Of a stretch of 64,000 bases of DNA, positions 44,956 to 57,921 are shown piece after piece; within the stretch, counting starts at the first letter, position 1; each line of letters begins with the position of its first letter. Under the pieces are notes generated by a model, which did no database searches, was not told where the DNA came from, and saw only the letters and a list, made by a program, of their open reading frames with translations. The stretch is from Nilaparvata lugens (Eukaryota > Arthropoda > Insecta > Hemiptera > Delphacidae), in NCBI RefSeq assembly GCF_014356525.2, contig NC_052511.1:34602687-34666686 (forward strand), given 5' to 3'. A program made the position numbers and the translations under genes.

Positions 44956-47900
44956 TTCCAAGGATGAATAATCATTATCCTTTTCATGTCCTCCAGCGAA
45001 ATAAGACCATGTGCAATCGAATTTTTATATGAAGAACGTCCTATATTGCAAATCTCATCAAAATCGTTAAAACCGTTTTCGGGATCCGTTGGACATAAAT
45101 GAATACCCAAATACATATATTCAGAAATTGCTCGCTCAATATGATAAGATACAATAAATAAATAGGGAGAGGAAAAATAAAGTAACATTGTGCTATTCCT
45201 CTCCCAAATTTGAAAATTCTGATTGATTTAAAAATAAATATTGATTGACAATTTGTGCCACCTGTATTCAGTCACATTCTGTTGAACCCCCTAGGAAAAT
45301 CATATTTTGTCGATAATTTGAGGTCACTTCATCACCATAACTGAACTGGTTATGGTCTTTCAGATATGCATCAGGCGGGAAATCGAAACTCAATGTGACA
45401 GTTCACCTCACTCACTCTGACCCAATCTGACTATGTCAGCCGAAGCTAAACATATTCAGCAGTCGAGGTTACCCTCTCTTCAACTGGAAGGATTCGTTGC
45501 ATCAGCCGGTCAGCGACAGCGTCGTCACCCCGCGATGGGTGTCCTAACTTCTACTTTCTCGTTTCTCGGCTGTAGGGTGAGGAAAAGGGAGTAGGAATCA
45601 AGGTACAGTGGGAAGGGGGTCACTTGGGGCACGTACTCAATTTGGTCGGAATAATTTGCTCGTGTGTTGGTTGCGTCCATCCTCTCCATTATGTTCATCC
45701 TCCTAATGGTCTTATGCAGATGTTGTTCCATGGTTCCGCCAGTGCATTTGCATATCTTGCATGGAGTCAAAACCCTCCCCCCCAACCTCCCCAACACACC
45801 CTTGTTTTCATACCTCACCTGCTCATGGAACCAACCATGTAGGTCTGTTTTGACATTACTTTTCATTTTTCTTCTCATTGTATTCTTATGAACCAGGAGG
45901 AATATTCATGATTTTCACCCAGAACCAAGCGAGCAGTCTGACATTATTACACGTTTTCTTCTCATTGTATTCTTATGAAACAGAAGGAATATTCATAAGT
46001 TGTCCCCTTATAGATTCAAAACAAAGCAAGTAAGCTATGTTCTGCTACATTCTAGTTGAATTCTTTTCAAATGTTTTTCATGAAATATATTTTGATAATT
46101 TGCGATTTTGTAGGACTAATGATTGTTCTTGTAAATATTGTACTGCAACCTTTTTTGAAGAATTTCTTTGCGAAGCTTCTCTGAGTCCTGTTGAATCCTG
46201 AGTCTTGTAGGTTTCAATGTACTAATTTTGACTGATTTAGGATATCATACTCATGATAATTTTTTTATTTGAGTCATATGACTCAATTCAATATGATCCT
46301 TTATAAAGTGAGTCTGTTTCTTAAGAGCATACATGATAATCTAGACTCTCCAATAACTCATACCACAAGAGTTTTCTCTTCAAATACCCAAGATGTTAAT
46401 TAAAACTTTACGAGAGTTATGGGACCTTGTAACAAACAAGTAGATAAATAAGATTTGCTTCCAATATAAGTGAGTTTCAACCATTAAAACTTAATTTGAT
46501 CTTCTTTATAAAACATCAAAGCCCGCCACATAACTCTGAAGCAAAACTAAACAAATTTCTGAGAACTGATCCCAAAAATTAAATCTATCAGCACTGCAGA
46601 ATTTGAAACGCTAATGAATTCAACGCACAGAGCACAGAGGCCAGACTTATCCACGATCAACGGTGCCTGTAATCTTTCAGCGGTGCTGTAAAATTCTTCA
46701 TACAATCTCTCCTTCATTTCCGTTGAAAAAGTCGTAATCCTGATTTACGATTTTCATTAATATGAAACTCGCTCAGGAAGCGCGGCTTACAGTTTGCTCG
46801 CAATTCCCAACTGCGCTTAGTTTCAGTTCGGATGGTGCTTTCTGACTTTCTAACTGGTTGCACTAATAGATATTGTGTAACAGATGCATGCCAGACTCAT
46901 CAGGATGAGCACTGAAATATAATGCCACTAAAGTACACCACAAGAAACTATTATTCAAAGTTAAAGCTACTGTTCAGTGCTTGTACTGCTTGTTTTTCAT
47001 AACTTTCAGAATCTTAGGTTGATGCGCTTGTCTTGGGGGATGGAGAGAATCACTCCCTTCCCGTACAATATTTAAAAGTTTAGAACAAGTACTGTGCAAA
47101 GTTTTCAAGTTTTTAATATATATTCCATTATAGTTGTTATCATTTCAAAATGTTTCTAAATCTTATATTATTTCATATTTCGCTCAACAAGAAGGTTTCT
47201 GACTCTCATATTTTGCTCAAGTAAAAAAAACGCTCATTCGCCATTTAAGAAACGTAATCAACTCAAGGCAATGCAAAATAGTTGTAAAATCATTCCATTT
47301 ATGTCTGCCTTCTCGAATTCAAATATTCAATTGATCAATAGTCTATTTATCTTTCCTAGACTGGTAATAGAGGACAGGAAAGACTAGTTGTCCTAAAAAT
47401 CTATACATTTGAAAACCCTATCATGTTTCAATCAACATGATCAAATTACCTGAACATATTTCTACTGTTAGTCTTCATCAAACAAGATAAGTTTTATTTT
47501 ATATTATTCAAAGGCAAATTGGGGAGTACCGCGGGTACAAAACCATACCATGACGATACTTAGCATTCACCATTCATTGTTTATCTCATTCCTCATAGGA
47601 TATTATGGACAACATGAGTTTTTCTCATAGCATATGAAAATCTGTTATCGGGTATTCATTTCCTGTCACCTCCATAAGAAACATATCAACCCTTAAAACT
47701 ACATTTCAGTACTATCAAGCAATCTAACATAACTAACTCTAGCTACCATATTATATGGAAGCACACGTTTTCAAGGAATACGTGTGTAACGTTGACACTA
47801 GCTTAGCAGACATACTTCTCTTGAAAGTTGGGCGAAAAAAGTTGAGCCTGTTTGATGGATATGAGAAGTGCAGATTGAGGATACAGAATGAGAGTAAAGA

Positions 47901-49369
47901 GTGGAGAGTGGAGAGCACGATAGATGATGTCTGTAGCACAGGAGCACACAGGAGCACAGGAGAACAGACAGGAAAAAAGATTGCTTAACAGGGCCGGCAA
48001 CGTTCTTTAATGTTTTTCGTATCATTTTTCATAGCTTTCAATCTTTCACCTCTCTCTTTTACAGCGCTTGTAAGCAATTTTTGCGCTTCTGTCTGCGTTT
48101 TTTTCTAAAAGCAAAAATGATAAGCCGTAAGCGATAACACCATGAAAACCTGGTGGTAATTTATATTTCGCGGTGAAAATTCTCTTCTAATGGCTGAAAA
48201 TGTAAATACAACCAGTTTTACGATTCGTGTCAACTGATAACATTCAACGGGTGCAGCCCACATGAATGAATAGGGTATCATTTCTGAGAGACTGAGAAAA
48301 CATTATAGGAATGAATCCGAAAAAAGTATGTAGAAAAATACTGTATTCACAATAATCTGTGAGAGATCAGAGAGAAGCACCACAGACCGCTGCTTCCTAT
48401 TCAGTGTGAGATGAAAAATTATTATCTTGCTTCAAGAATACAGAAAATCATGAATAATAACTTACACTACTGAACTATGGGGAGACACTTCTTCCACCGT
48501 GATCTCGAATCATCTAATCATTGCTACTGAGAACTGAGATTCATGCTGATCCTGTATTATTAAGATTAATCTCGCTTGGTGCACCCAGTATTACTTTACT
48601 ATAGTGACCACTATTCATAATTTCCTACGATAAGTTAAATCGATCTTGCACAACCCTCCATCTCACCCATAACGTACCCATTCAGCGATAGATCCGAAAA
48701 ATTACGAAAGATACATTAATTTCGAAGATGTTATTCAGTTTTATTAAAATAACTTCCGATTGGTATTTTATTTTTTTAAGTTTTAGAATGGAATGTGAAT
48801 TATGAAGAATAAATAGCCTTTAAAGTGTTGTTTTGACATGAAAAAGTATCGTGAAAATGTTACAAGACTACAAAATTCGGACTCGAAACTAGGTTGAATA
48901 TTTATCCCACCTTGAAGCCGGATTGGCACTGGACCGAATCCGTATGTGACCTGCTACATTTCAAAATATATTCCCGGCGTAGGACACATACATTATTCTT
49001 CATGAGTGCGTTCCTGCTGACCCAAAGCTATAGCAAGTAGATAGGTGGAGGAAAGTAGATTGGTAGGTTGGTAGGTACAGGTGGTTGGTCTCCAGGGCAG
49101 TCCGATGACGACTGAATAAACGGCTTGGAAAGCTATTAAAGGGTCGAATCGATCTTCTCGAATAGATTGGACTTTGGCAAGCTACAAAATAGGGGGTCAG
49201 GTGGGGAAGGAGAGGAAACACTCACAAGTCAAAGAGTGAGACGGATAATGCATGGGAATCAGGAGAATAAGCGATTAATAGCTAGAACGACAACGTTTTC
49301 GCACCAAGTAGGTACGACCCAAGTTGCACGACTTCCGATCTATCCTTCCTTCTCAGCTGCTAACCGCAG
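44956..49369. other. Mostly AT-rich DNA without supported genes
   Basis: A less AT-rich block at about 45380-45860 holds a 53-codon frame starting MSAEAKHIQQ (45433-45594) and a longer minus-strand frame. A 77-codon frame at 47755-47988 is unrecognised. No splice structure or family supports any of them. Confidence 0.35.
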
Positions 49370-49560
49370 TCTAGTACTTGGATCCCACCCTTTCAGTGTT
49401 CGTCTTGTATTGCTTCTGCTGTCCAACACACAACTCCAACACACATACCCATTATCAATATTCTCCTTCTCCCTCTCCCACTCCCTCATTCTCTCTCACA
49501 CATTTCCTTCATCATACCGTCTCTACGTTCACCTAATTCTTTTTTCATCCCTCTCGATGC
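49370..49560. repeat. Pyrimidine-rich tract
   Basis: The plus strand contains TTCTCCTTCTCCCTCTCCCA and similar runs. The overlapping 159-codon frame is Ser/Leu/His-rich and looks composition-driven. Confidence 0.65.
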
Positions 49561-50189
49561 TGTGTTCCATTCAGTTATCATGCAAATTATCTTACCTTTT
49601 ATTCTACTCACTTCATGACGTTTTTATTTATCAGATTAACACTTAAATTGTTCTCCTTCATCGCTTATAAAATGGAATTTACAGGATAAGTAACGTTCAC
49701 TAAGGGAGGTGGAATTGGTTCCTATTAAATAGTGCATAATTGTTTGGAGATTTGCACGGGAAATAATTAATTTATTCTGTTTTCCACGTAATCCATTTCT
49801 GAACCTTTTCTAGGAATCCATGAGTTACCAGGCGATTGATTGATTCGTTCTCTTCAAATCTCTATAGTAGTACATTCTATGATCAACTTGAAAGTGATCA
49901 AGCTTCCAGCTATTCCGTTATCAACCAAGTCTTCATATCCTCTTATACTCTTTTTTGACACTTGAGATCCCATTCATTCATAGTCTCCCATCCTGTAATC
50001 TACTGTGGAGTATTTCCACATAACATTTTTTGAATATTTATTAGTTGAACTGTCATTAGATCCTTAATGTCTGGTGCAAGATAATAATGATCATCTGTTG
50101 CTAATGAATAACCATAAGATTAATTTTCATTAATGTTTTTGTATCCTTACTTAGATAGTGAAGGTGATAACTATTGCCTGTATCAATAT

Positions 50190-50400
50190 TTTATCTTCCA
50201 CATGCCTTACACTCTCACTTTCTTGTCATTCGCTCATTCCTTCATTATCTGCCACCCCATCAAAGTACCTTTTTCATTACCATCTACAATTTTCCTCTTT
50301 CGTTCATTTCCCCTTTGCACTATTTATTTCTCCTTCCCCTAAAACTCCTTCTCTCTCCCCACCAATCTATCACTCTCTCCTTCTGCTCGTACATCTACGG
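50190..50400. repeat. Pyrimidine-rich tract
   Basis: CT-rich plus strand (TTCCCCTTTGCACTATTTAT, CTCCCCACCAATCTATCACT). Three overlapping plus frames are all open for this reason. Confidence 0.65.
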
Positions 50401-50539
50401 CAGTTTTTATCTTGGAAGTCGCCCAAAAGCGTAATGGAAAGGCCAGAACCGTGTGATGACGTCAGAGTTAGAGGCCTCTCTCGTGAAACGGACCATTACA
50501 CCTCTTTGCACCACACGTCTGCACTTTATGCCAACATGA

Positions 50540-50566
<27 letters not shown>
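50540..50566. repeat. (TG)n microsatellite
   Basis: Thirteen TG units, followed by TATGTCTCC. Confidence 0.95.
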
Positions 50567-50570
<4 letters not shown>

Positions 50571-50804
50571 CTCCTCTGCCCTGTTGATGCTGCTACATCC
50601 ACATCCTAAAGGGACCTTTCACTCGCATCTCAATCAGTTGAGAGAGTGATTTCGGTGGTCATATTCCAGCTAAATACTTGTCATCAAACTTTGATAACGA
50701 TTGATGAACTCATTCCAATAAATAGTTCCTAACAGATTCAATTTTGCACTCACCTTCACGTTTTTTGAGTGAGCTAACTCTCTATCGGGCTAACATAACT
50801 ATTT

Positions 50805-51475
50805 TATTTATTTATTTATTTATGAATAAATGAATTTATTTCCTTCTCAAATTACAAATTACAAAAGTAGAAATTAAATAGTGTCTTGGAAATTATACTG
50901 ATCACGTATCCAGTTGTGTGATCAGATAATCAAAGTATAATTAGCAAGGTAAAAACATTATGACTTAAATAATAAATAATAAAAATAAAAATAAACTTGT
51001 ATGAAGAAAAATAAAAATAAAAGCTGTGAGTCTAGTCTAGGTGATTAAGATTGCTAAAACAATACTGAAACTACTGCCTGTAGCGCATGATATAAAAAAA
51101 CAAATAAATTGAAACAGCCCAGAAAACCAAAGTCTGGAATAAATGAAATGCATTTAAAAGTAATAATTAATGTAATTAATATAATACCGTACATGCCTTA
51201 GTGGAATAGTGATTCAATTGAATAATAATATTTTTATGAGAATGGTGCCGTTGAACAATGCTAGCTCAACCTGCACCATTATCTAACAACATTTCTAACC
51301 ATCCAAACGTCGTTCACTGTAAATAACCAGCTCTTTGCTCTGTCACAAGAGATAATATAGGAATCACACCTTCTCAATTCAATTGGCAATTTATTGTAAA
51401 TATAAGGTCCTAAGTACATAAACGAGTGCCTAAAAATTTCCCTGCTCACCTTTGGTGTCCTACATACTAAGGATC
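50805..51475 (-). pseudogene. 5'-truncated LINE: ORF2 C-terminus, 3' UTR and (TAAA)n tail
   Basis: On the minus strand 51475-51260 reads RTPKVSREIFRHSFMYLGPY, then IYNKLPIELRRCD, then DRAKSWLFTVNDVW and a stop. The YNKLPxE motif followed by a wL segment is the conserved C-terminal end of jockey/CR1-like LINE proteins. About 450 bp of AT-rich 3' UTR follow, ending in (AAAT/TAAA)n at about 50805-50835 (TTTATTTA on the plus strand). Catalytic regions are missing. Confidence 0.8.
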
Positions 51476-54363
51476 ACTCACTATTTCATTGGCAATTACA
51501 GATCATAATTATAATATGATTGGGAGTAATTTTAAATTACTTCACAATTTTTCATTCGACTGAGTGTGTAAAATGTGTTAATGCGTTTTATGTGAGTGAA
51601 AGATGGAAATGAGTTTCTTATTGATAAAGTCTAGGAGGACAAGATATATTTCTTACAATTAAAAAAAAAATATTATTAAAGAAGGACAATAATTAATTAT
51701 ACCCCTTATCAAAAATAAGAGTGATTGAGTTATGAGAAGATACTGACCAATATTTTTCAAGTGCTTTTGACTAAATTGTGACATCAGGAAATGGAATAAT
51801 AGAGTACTAGATTTGCGTAACTATGCTATGATTGTGATGATAGCCTCTTTTGCTTCATTTTGCTGATTCCCCACTCAAAATTAACCCATTGGTATGAAAT
51901 GTATTCTCAAACATCTACTTATGATGGCCCACTGCTGTTCAATATCTATTATGGAGGATAATAAATGTTTGAATTTCTTGAACAGTTTACTCTCCTTCAA
52001 GTTGATGATAAATGATCTGATACAAATGTAGATATCCCACGATATACACTCATAGAGAATGTTCAAATTGATATTTTGTAATAGAATCATCAGTGCTGTG
52101 AGTGAGAAGTAAATAATAATATTGAAACACATTGGTTTCGTTTTCAAATTTACTTTATCAATCTTACTCGCTGGAAGACGTGTTGGTCATGAGACCACTG
52201 TCCTGCTAGTTAGATTGATAATGTTGATTCGACAACAATAACAGTGTGTTACAGGCGTATATTATGAAGGAGTTTGACGTCAGCAATATGTTGTCAACAA
52301 ATTTTATAAAAAAATAAATACTATTTGTGAAAAGGTGAATCTGTTCGAATTGGAAGACCAGATTCCAACACGTTACTATTTCCAAAGCAATGAAGAAGGT
52401 TTGTTGAAGGTTTTGAGCAGGGAATGTATCTGACACATCGTTCGCTCACGTAATGCATCAGAAAGCAAAAACAGCGCAACGAACCAAACATATTTCGGGG
52501 CGTAGCTGGCACTTTTATTATTTGCAGTTCTAGTAGACTGAAATGTGGTTGAAACAGTGAGTGGCGGACGCTGTGTGCTTAATGCAGTGAAGATCAGAAA
52601 TTGGGCCACGCCACCATCTCAAACAGCAACACTGAGAAACGATTATTTGTTTTTCATGCTTTTATTTCATATTCGTTGGCAGTGCGCCAGAGGCCAGAGA
52701 AGCTCTCTCGAATCGGGCACTCCAGAATTTGGCCAGCTCTAAAACGAATTGCTTTGTCTAGTACAGGGACTGGCCTGGCAGGCTGGCTGCTTTCTGTCTA
52801 GTATCTATCTATATTCTATACACTCAGAGCCGCTTTACTACACAGTTTAGCCAGGATTCGCATTAAACTTTCATCAAAACAATTCCACTCTTGGGAACAG
52901 ATGCAGCGGAGCAAGGAGCAACTATATGTTGTTCCCATTCCTATTTTATCTTTTGTACGATAGCTGATTCTCAACTCAAATCGAATTTCAGATCTGAGAA
53001 ATGATGGAGATGTAAAATGTCCATTAGAATGTATTCACAGAATGATGTGTGATGCACATAGGAATAGAGCTACGAGAGAAACTACAAATTTCGTAATTCG
53101 AGGTGAAAAATACATACAATTTTCAAACATCATTGAACAGATCTTGAATGATACGAAATCGAATGATACGTACCTTATAAACTCTACAATTTTTTTATAA
53201 AAATTAAAATGGAATATTGGGATATGATGAGATATTCTATCAACTTGATATGCTTTGAGATAATTCCTGTTCTATTAACTCTTCCTATCTGATGATGTTA
53301 TGAGGGGAAGTTCATGGATTTATAGCAATCCATAGAAAGAAAGATGGTAGAGTTGGAATAGAATGAGGGGAAGTAGCTTCACCACAAAATTGTGTTACTA
53401 TTGAAACGTTGAGAATTCGAGTTTTATAAGCTATCAATAGTCTGGTTTCAGTTGTAAGAGTAGTTCGATTTCATGATGTGTAAGTAGATATGTCATTTTC
53501 GAATTCGATAAATCTATTTGTTATTTTCTTAAAATTAATAGAAGAGCTATGTCAATAAATCGTTGGTTGATTTGGATTGTTCAAGAACATGAAGTTAATT
53601 TCAATATTTGATAGATCCATTAGTCAAATTATTAAAATATCAATTAATTTTTTTTGAAGCTTTCAATTTTATTCACATCTTTGAAATCTGAAAACGTTCA
53701 TACATTTTCAACTTTTACATTACTTGTAGCATTCTGATAATAGTGAGTTTCCTCAATTCAAATCAGAGCGCTAACACCCGGCACCAAGCCTACCAAGCAG
53801 TGATGTGTGAGGTCGCTTCCCTCATACCAGCATCTCGAATACATTGATGCAGAATCTCCGTAAACGTGACAACTTCTTTAGTGATAGCTTCTCACTCTCG
53901 ATGTGTTGCTAGAAGACAAGCAAAGTAAAAGCACTGTCAATATTGGATGCGATGCGATGCTATGAGGTGAACGGTGAGGCTGTGAGTGAGTGAGCAGTGA
54001 GCCGAGTTGGTGGCGTCACCAAGGTGAAGGACGATCCAGATTTATCTCAATTCTGGAAGCATGCCACCGCTCCATTATTCCCAGTCCTGTCTCTGCCTTG
54101 TTATTTCCTGTTGTGGCTTTCCCTTAACACAGTCAGGCGTGGAGAAGGTAAATCTAGCTTCTTTCTCTGGTGCCAGTCATGTGCTGAACGATCTTCTCTA
54201 CTATCTTATCTCTGAATTTCATAACAAGATTAGCTTCTCTATATTTCAATCTCTTCTTTTCCGAATTTCATTTATGTATCCACCTATCCATTCACAGTAA
54301 ATTTACTTCATTCAGAATCACAGTGAATGTGAAACATATACAATTATTATCGGATAATTTTTC
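51476..54363. other. AT-rich DNA without supported genes
   Basis: There are short frames at 51881-52800 and 53997-54215 with no recognised family. The 53997 frame would need a GTG start and runs into a weak donor-like GGTAAATC. Confidence 0.4.
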
Positions 54364-54367
54364 TTAA

Positions 54368-54766
54368 GGCTGTTCAGTACACCTTTTTCTTTTTATTTAA
54401 ATTTGATAATCTTTTTCAATATAATTGTTAAGATCATTACAAGAGTGAGAAAAAGTGGCAACTGAAATTTTTAAGTGGTCTAATAAGCGAATTATGGGTT
54501 GCCGAAGTGCTAAACTACGTGTTTTTTTTCCAGATCATAAACGGTTTCGAATTTTCCATTGCAGTTTTTTTAATACATTCAGTGTATAATTTGCTTTGTT
54601 CAAAGATGCGTTTTTTCGCGATTAATGCCAAAATGAACAAGTTATAGAATTTACAAAAAATGTTACTTTCTTATTTATGAACGATTTGGGGATAAAATGT
54701 TATAATGATCTTAACAATTATATTTAAAAATATTATCCAATTTTAAAAAAAATGTAGCGAACAGCC
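54368..54766. mobile_element. MITE with TTAA target-site duplications (piggyBac-like)
   Basis: The ends are TTAA|GGCTGTTC at 54364-54375 and GAACAGCC|TTAA at 54759-54770. Terminal inverted repeats continue inward imperfectly for about 85-90 bp, with ATAATTGTTAAGATCATTA inverted near 54421 and 54702. TTAA duplication is the hallmark of piggyBac-type transposition. The 399 bp contain no transposase frame. The GGCTGTTC terminus differs from the CCC(T/A)-type start of many piggyBac elements, so another TTAA-targeting group is possible. Confidence 0.75.
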
Positions 54767-54770
54767 TTAA

Positions 54771-56382
54771 GGCGATTAATTTATTTAGTTACAAAGTATT
54801 CCATTGGAATATTCTGCTATTTCCATTTGATTATCGCTTAGTAACGATGTCATTGAAGTCTAGGAAGTTAAAATGAATGATTGATGATATTCATGTTGAA
54901 TCTTTCTTTCAAAATTAAGATTCAAAATCAGATAAAAATCAATATCAATATAAGAATAAGCCCAATATCGATGTAACAATCCACTCCAACAGCTGATTCT
55001 TCAACCATTTTTTAACAAATATTTAAGCATTGTAGCAGATATCCTACTGTTCCATAATGTATTAAAAATGATATTTCATTTCTGGAACTCCTTAGAAATA
55101 TGATTATTATAATTATTTCTAGGTTCGATATTCCAACTGGAGAACGACCTTGAAAGTTATTTGAAAACTCTTATAACAGCTCTAATAAATGAAGGTTAAT
55201 ACTACCAAAGAAAAATATAGCATAATAAAATTTCCAATGATATAAGTTCTTCATGTTCCAAATTACAAGCTGATTGTTTGTTAACTCAAGCAGATCAATG
55301 TAGACTATTTGTCCATTATAACTGTTTTGACCGTAAGAAAGGTACAGTAGAGAAACTACCAGCTTCACATAGATTCACGGAACAGTACTACTAGGACTAT
55401 ATCGGGTTGAGTGAAATTTGGAACATAAACTCCCTATTTAAAGGGATATCTTCTTATGCTGAATCTCTCTCATCTATGATATTAATCAATTGAAGATTCT
55501 ATGCAGAAATTGATGTGAATCTTTACATTTTTCTAGCAGAGTTTTGTGATGAAATATTGAATCTGATCCCATACTATTCTTTGTTTAAAAAATGTTCATC
55601 TCAATGACGTAATATTGGCCAATGAGTTTGGCCATGAGAGTTAGTGGAGAGCAAGTTAGCCATTTAAAATTATTATTGTATTATTGTTATTATCACATGG
55701 GAACAGTGAATCAAACTGTGTGGAAAGCCATTGAAATACCTTTGGAGAATTGAATGTTTTTGGATTACTGTTTGAGACTCATTGATCGCAATAAAGTAAT
55801 TGAACCACTCCTCTTTTGAGAGCTTCTAATGAATTACTTACAAAAAGCTTCTGATAACGTTATTGTTTTCTTTTAAAGCTATGTCTTATGAATGGAGTTA
55901 TGGAGCACAAAATATGAGAAACAAGGGTCTGAAACACGCACTGTCCTCAGAAAAACGGGACATTGCACGCAATACTGCTATCACTAACTTACAATTCTCA
56001 AAAAAGACATTTCCCGAGATTATTTGAGACTCAGGATATTGGACGACTTCTTCGTCCGAATTCTTCGCTGAGCTGAAATCTGGGAAATGTTGATTGATGA
56101 GAATCGTAGGAAATCAAATGATTAAATTGGTTCTCTTTTATTTTTTATGAATATTTTCATGAGTAGACATAAATTTTGCCTTGACAAGAAGTACCTGACT
56201 CCATAGCTGAAGAGAAATTTGTAAATACCCACTTTCCAATAACAATTTCATAATTCAACTATAAGTATATGTGAAACAATAACAACTCTGTATTCTCACA
56301 TTTCCAACTTTGAAACTTTAAAAAGTATGAATAGGTATGAATATTCTTGAGCAGATTCACTTTTAGAAACCTGTATATTATT
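54771..56382. other. AT-rich DNA without recognised genes
   Basis: Nothing recognisable. It abuts the tandem duplication. Confidence 0.5.
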
Positions 56383-57400
56383 AGAGTTAGTAATGATGTG
56401 ATACTTCTTGTCGACAAAACTAGATAGATACATCCACAGATCTATAGGGTAACAATTTATTATCAACTTTTAGTAAGATTTAAGAGCTCACAAACTTGTC
56501 AATATTCGACGTTGAAATAATTTAATTATCGTATTCTCGATATTGCTCGCCACATCAGCTCAATGAAAAACTCAATTTAATATTAGTATCATAATAGAGT
56601 GGATTAATATACTGTACTGAAATTTTTCGTTGAATTCATAAACGATTTAACATTCAACAGTGATACAGTCATAATGAAATGTGAAATTAATTACGGCAAG
56701 TTGTTCAATGTCAGTCTGTTACTTTGAAGACTGACAGCCTCAATTGCAATAAAAGGTCAACGCCTCCCCCCCCACCACTCCCTCTAGCTCACTCATAATA
56801 TTTTATTCAGGATTTGTGAGCTCTGCTTGACAGTTCAACTTTTTATCTGCTCATCTGTCAGAATTGAAAAAGGAGTGACGTATGAGAAGTTATTTTGATT
56901 TCTAATACGTCTGTACAGACATCTGCACTCAACATTTGACGCCAAAATAATCAAGTGCCTGCTAAATCTATTCATATCTAACTCTATTGTGCTCTATAAT
57001 GCATCTAAATAGTTCAGCAGACAAGCTGTGTTTATATAGTGGGAGAATTGGTGAGTAGAACTTGAAAGGGATCAGAAATAGTAAATTTCCACCTCAGTTA
57101 CTTTATTTGAGCCTTCCGTGAGTAGTAATCGTGTTTCATGTAAATCTTAGACATTTACTTGATAACCACAATTATTTCTCTTCTGGATAAATAGTGGATC
57201 ATTTTTCCATTTAGCCTATACGAGATACTACTATTGGAACATATATATAATTTCATCACTAGATTGTATCATGTTAGCCTAGGGGTTGATTATAGCTCAG
57301 ATTTATTCATTTTTATAAAATGAGGTTGTTCTATTGAAGCATTGTGCACACCACTGCGATTTGCATGACAGCGACATAAGAATAGTTATTTGTGCAACTA

Positions 57401-57502
57401 GTGCGCAAAGTGACAGTTTGCTGCACCGAAAGAAACGTTTACGCCCGAGCCGAAGGCGAGGGCGGAATGGTTTCTTGAGTGCAGCAGAGGAACTTTGCGC
57501 AC
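57401..57502. repeat. Imperfect 102 bp hairpin in duplication copy A
   Basis: GTGCGCAAAG at 57401-57410 pairs with CTTTGCGCAC at 57493-57502. Inner blocks TTGCTGCAC/GTGCAGCA and GAAAC.TT.CGCCC/GGGCG.AA.GGTTTC also pair around the loop GAGCCGAAGGCGAG. It is repeated at 59762-59863 in copy B. It is much more GC-rich than its surroundings. Confidence 0.85.
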
Positions 57503-57518
57503 GTATTTCACATTAGAT

Positions 57519-57921
57519 TTTTCCTACAGTTACCTTTGAATATGAAAATTGGGTAATTATGGGTAAAATTCGCTGAAATCCATCAAATGTTTTTCTGTGT
57601 AATTTTATTATTAATAAAAACCTCAATTTATTGTGAAATTGAATAATGTGGTAGTAAATGGATGAAGGCGGCTGTCGCTGTCCTCGTTGTCCATCGTTAT
57701 TATCATAACGTGCACCACAACACTATACCACAGTCACTGTTACCAACTTCATTTTGATTTTGCTGCACTGGTGCTCCATATAACCTACTAACTATTTTGC
57801 GTTGCCATGTTGCAAATCTGGAGTGCAGAAAAAATTTTTCCCGCACTAGAGCGGAAAAGTGATTCTTTGCATTCTGTAATCAGTGCAGGAATGGCCACTT
57901 TTCAAGGTAACTGTAGGAAAA
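57519..57921. mobile_element. Inverted-repeat element with 18 bp perfect ends, copy A
   Basis: TTTTCCTACAGTTACCTT at 57519-57536 is exactly inverted at 57904-57921. The 403 bp element lies just beside the 57401-57502 hairpin and has no coding capacity. It may be a MITE or the remains of a larger element that includes the hairpin. No target-site duplication was recognised. Confidence 0.6.

Noticed and set aside
45433..45594. 53-codon frame starting MSAEAKHIQQ with a possible donor
   Set aside because: The less AT-rich composition is suggestive, but there is no family match, conserved start context or downstream exon.
47755..47988. 77-codon plus-strand frame starting MEAHVFKEYV
   Set aside because: No family recognised; the length is within chance for this base composition.
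49167..49646. 159-codon plus-strand frame
   Set aside because: The second half is the CT-rich tract; no family, no splice or start context.
50158..50649. 163-codon plus-strand frame
   Set aside because: It overlaps a CT-rich tract and runs through a (TG)n microsatellite (CVCVCV translation).
53997..54215. 72-codon plus-strand frame with a hydrophobic segment
   Set aside because: It needs a GTG start and has only a weak donor-like site; no family.
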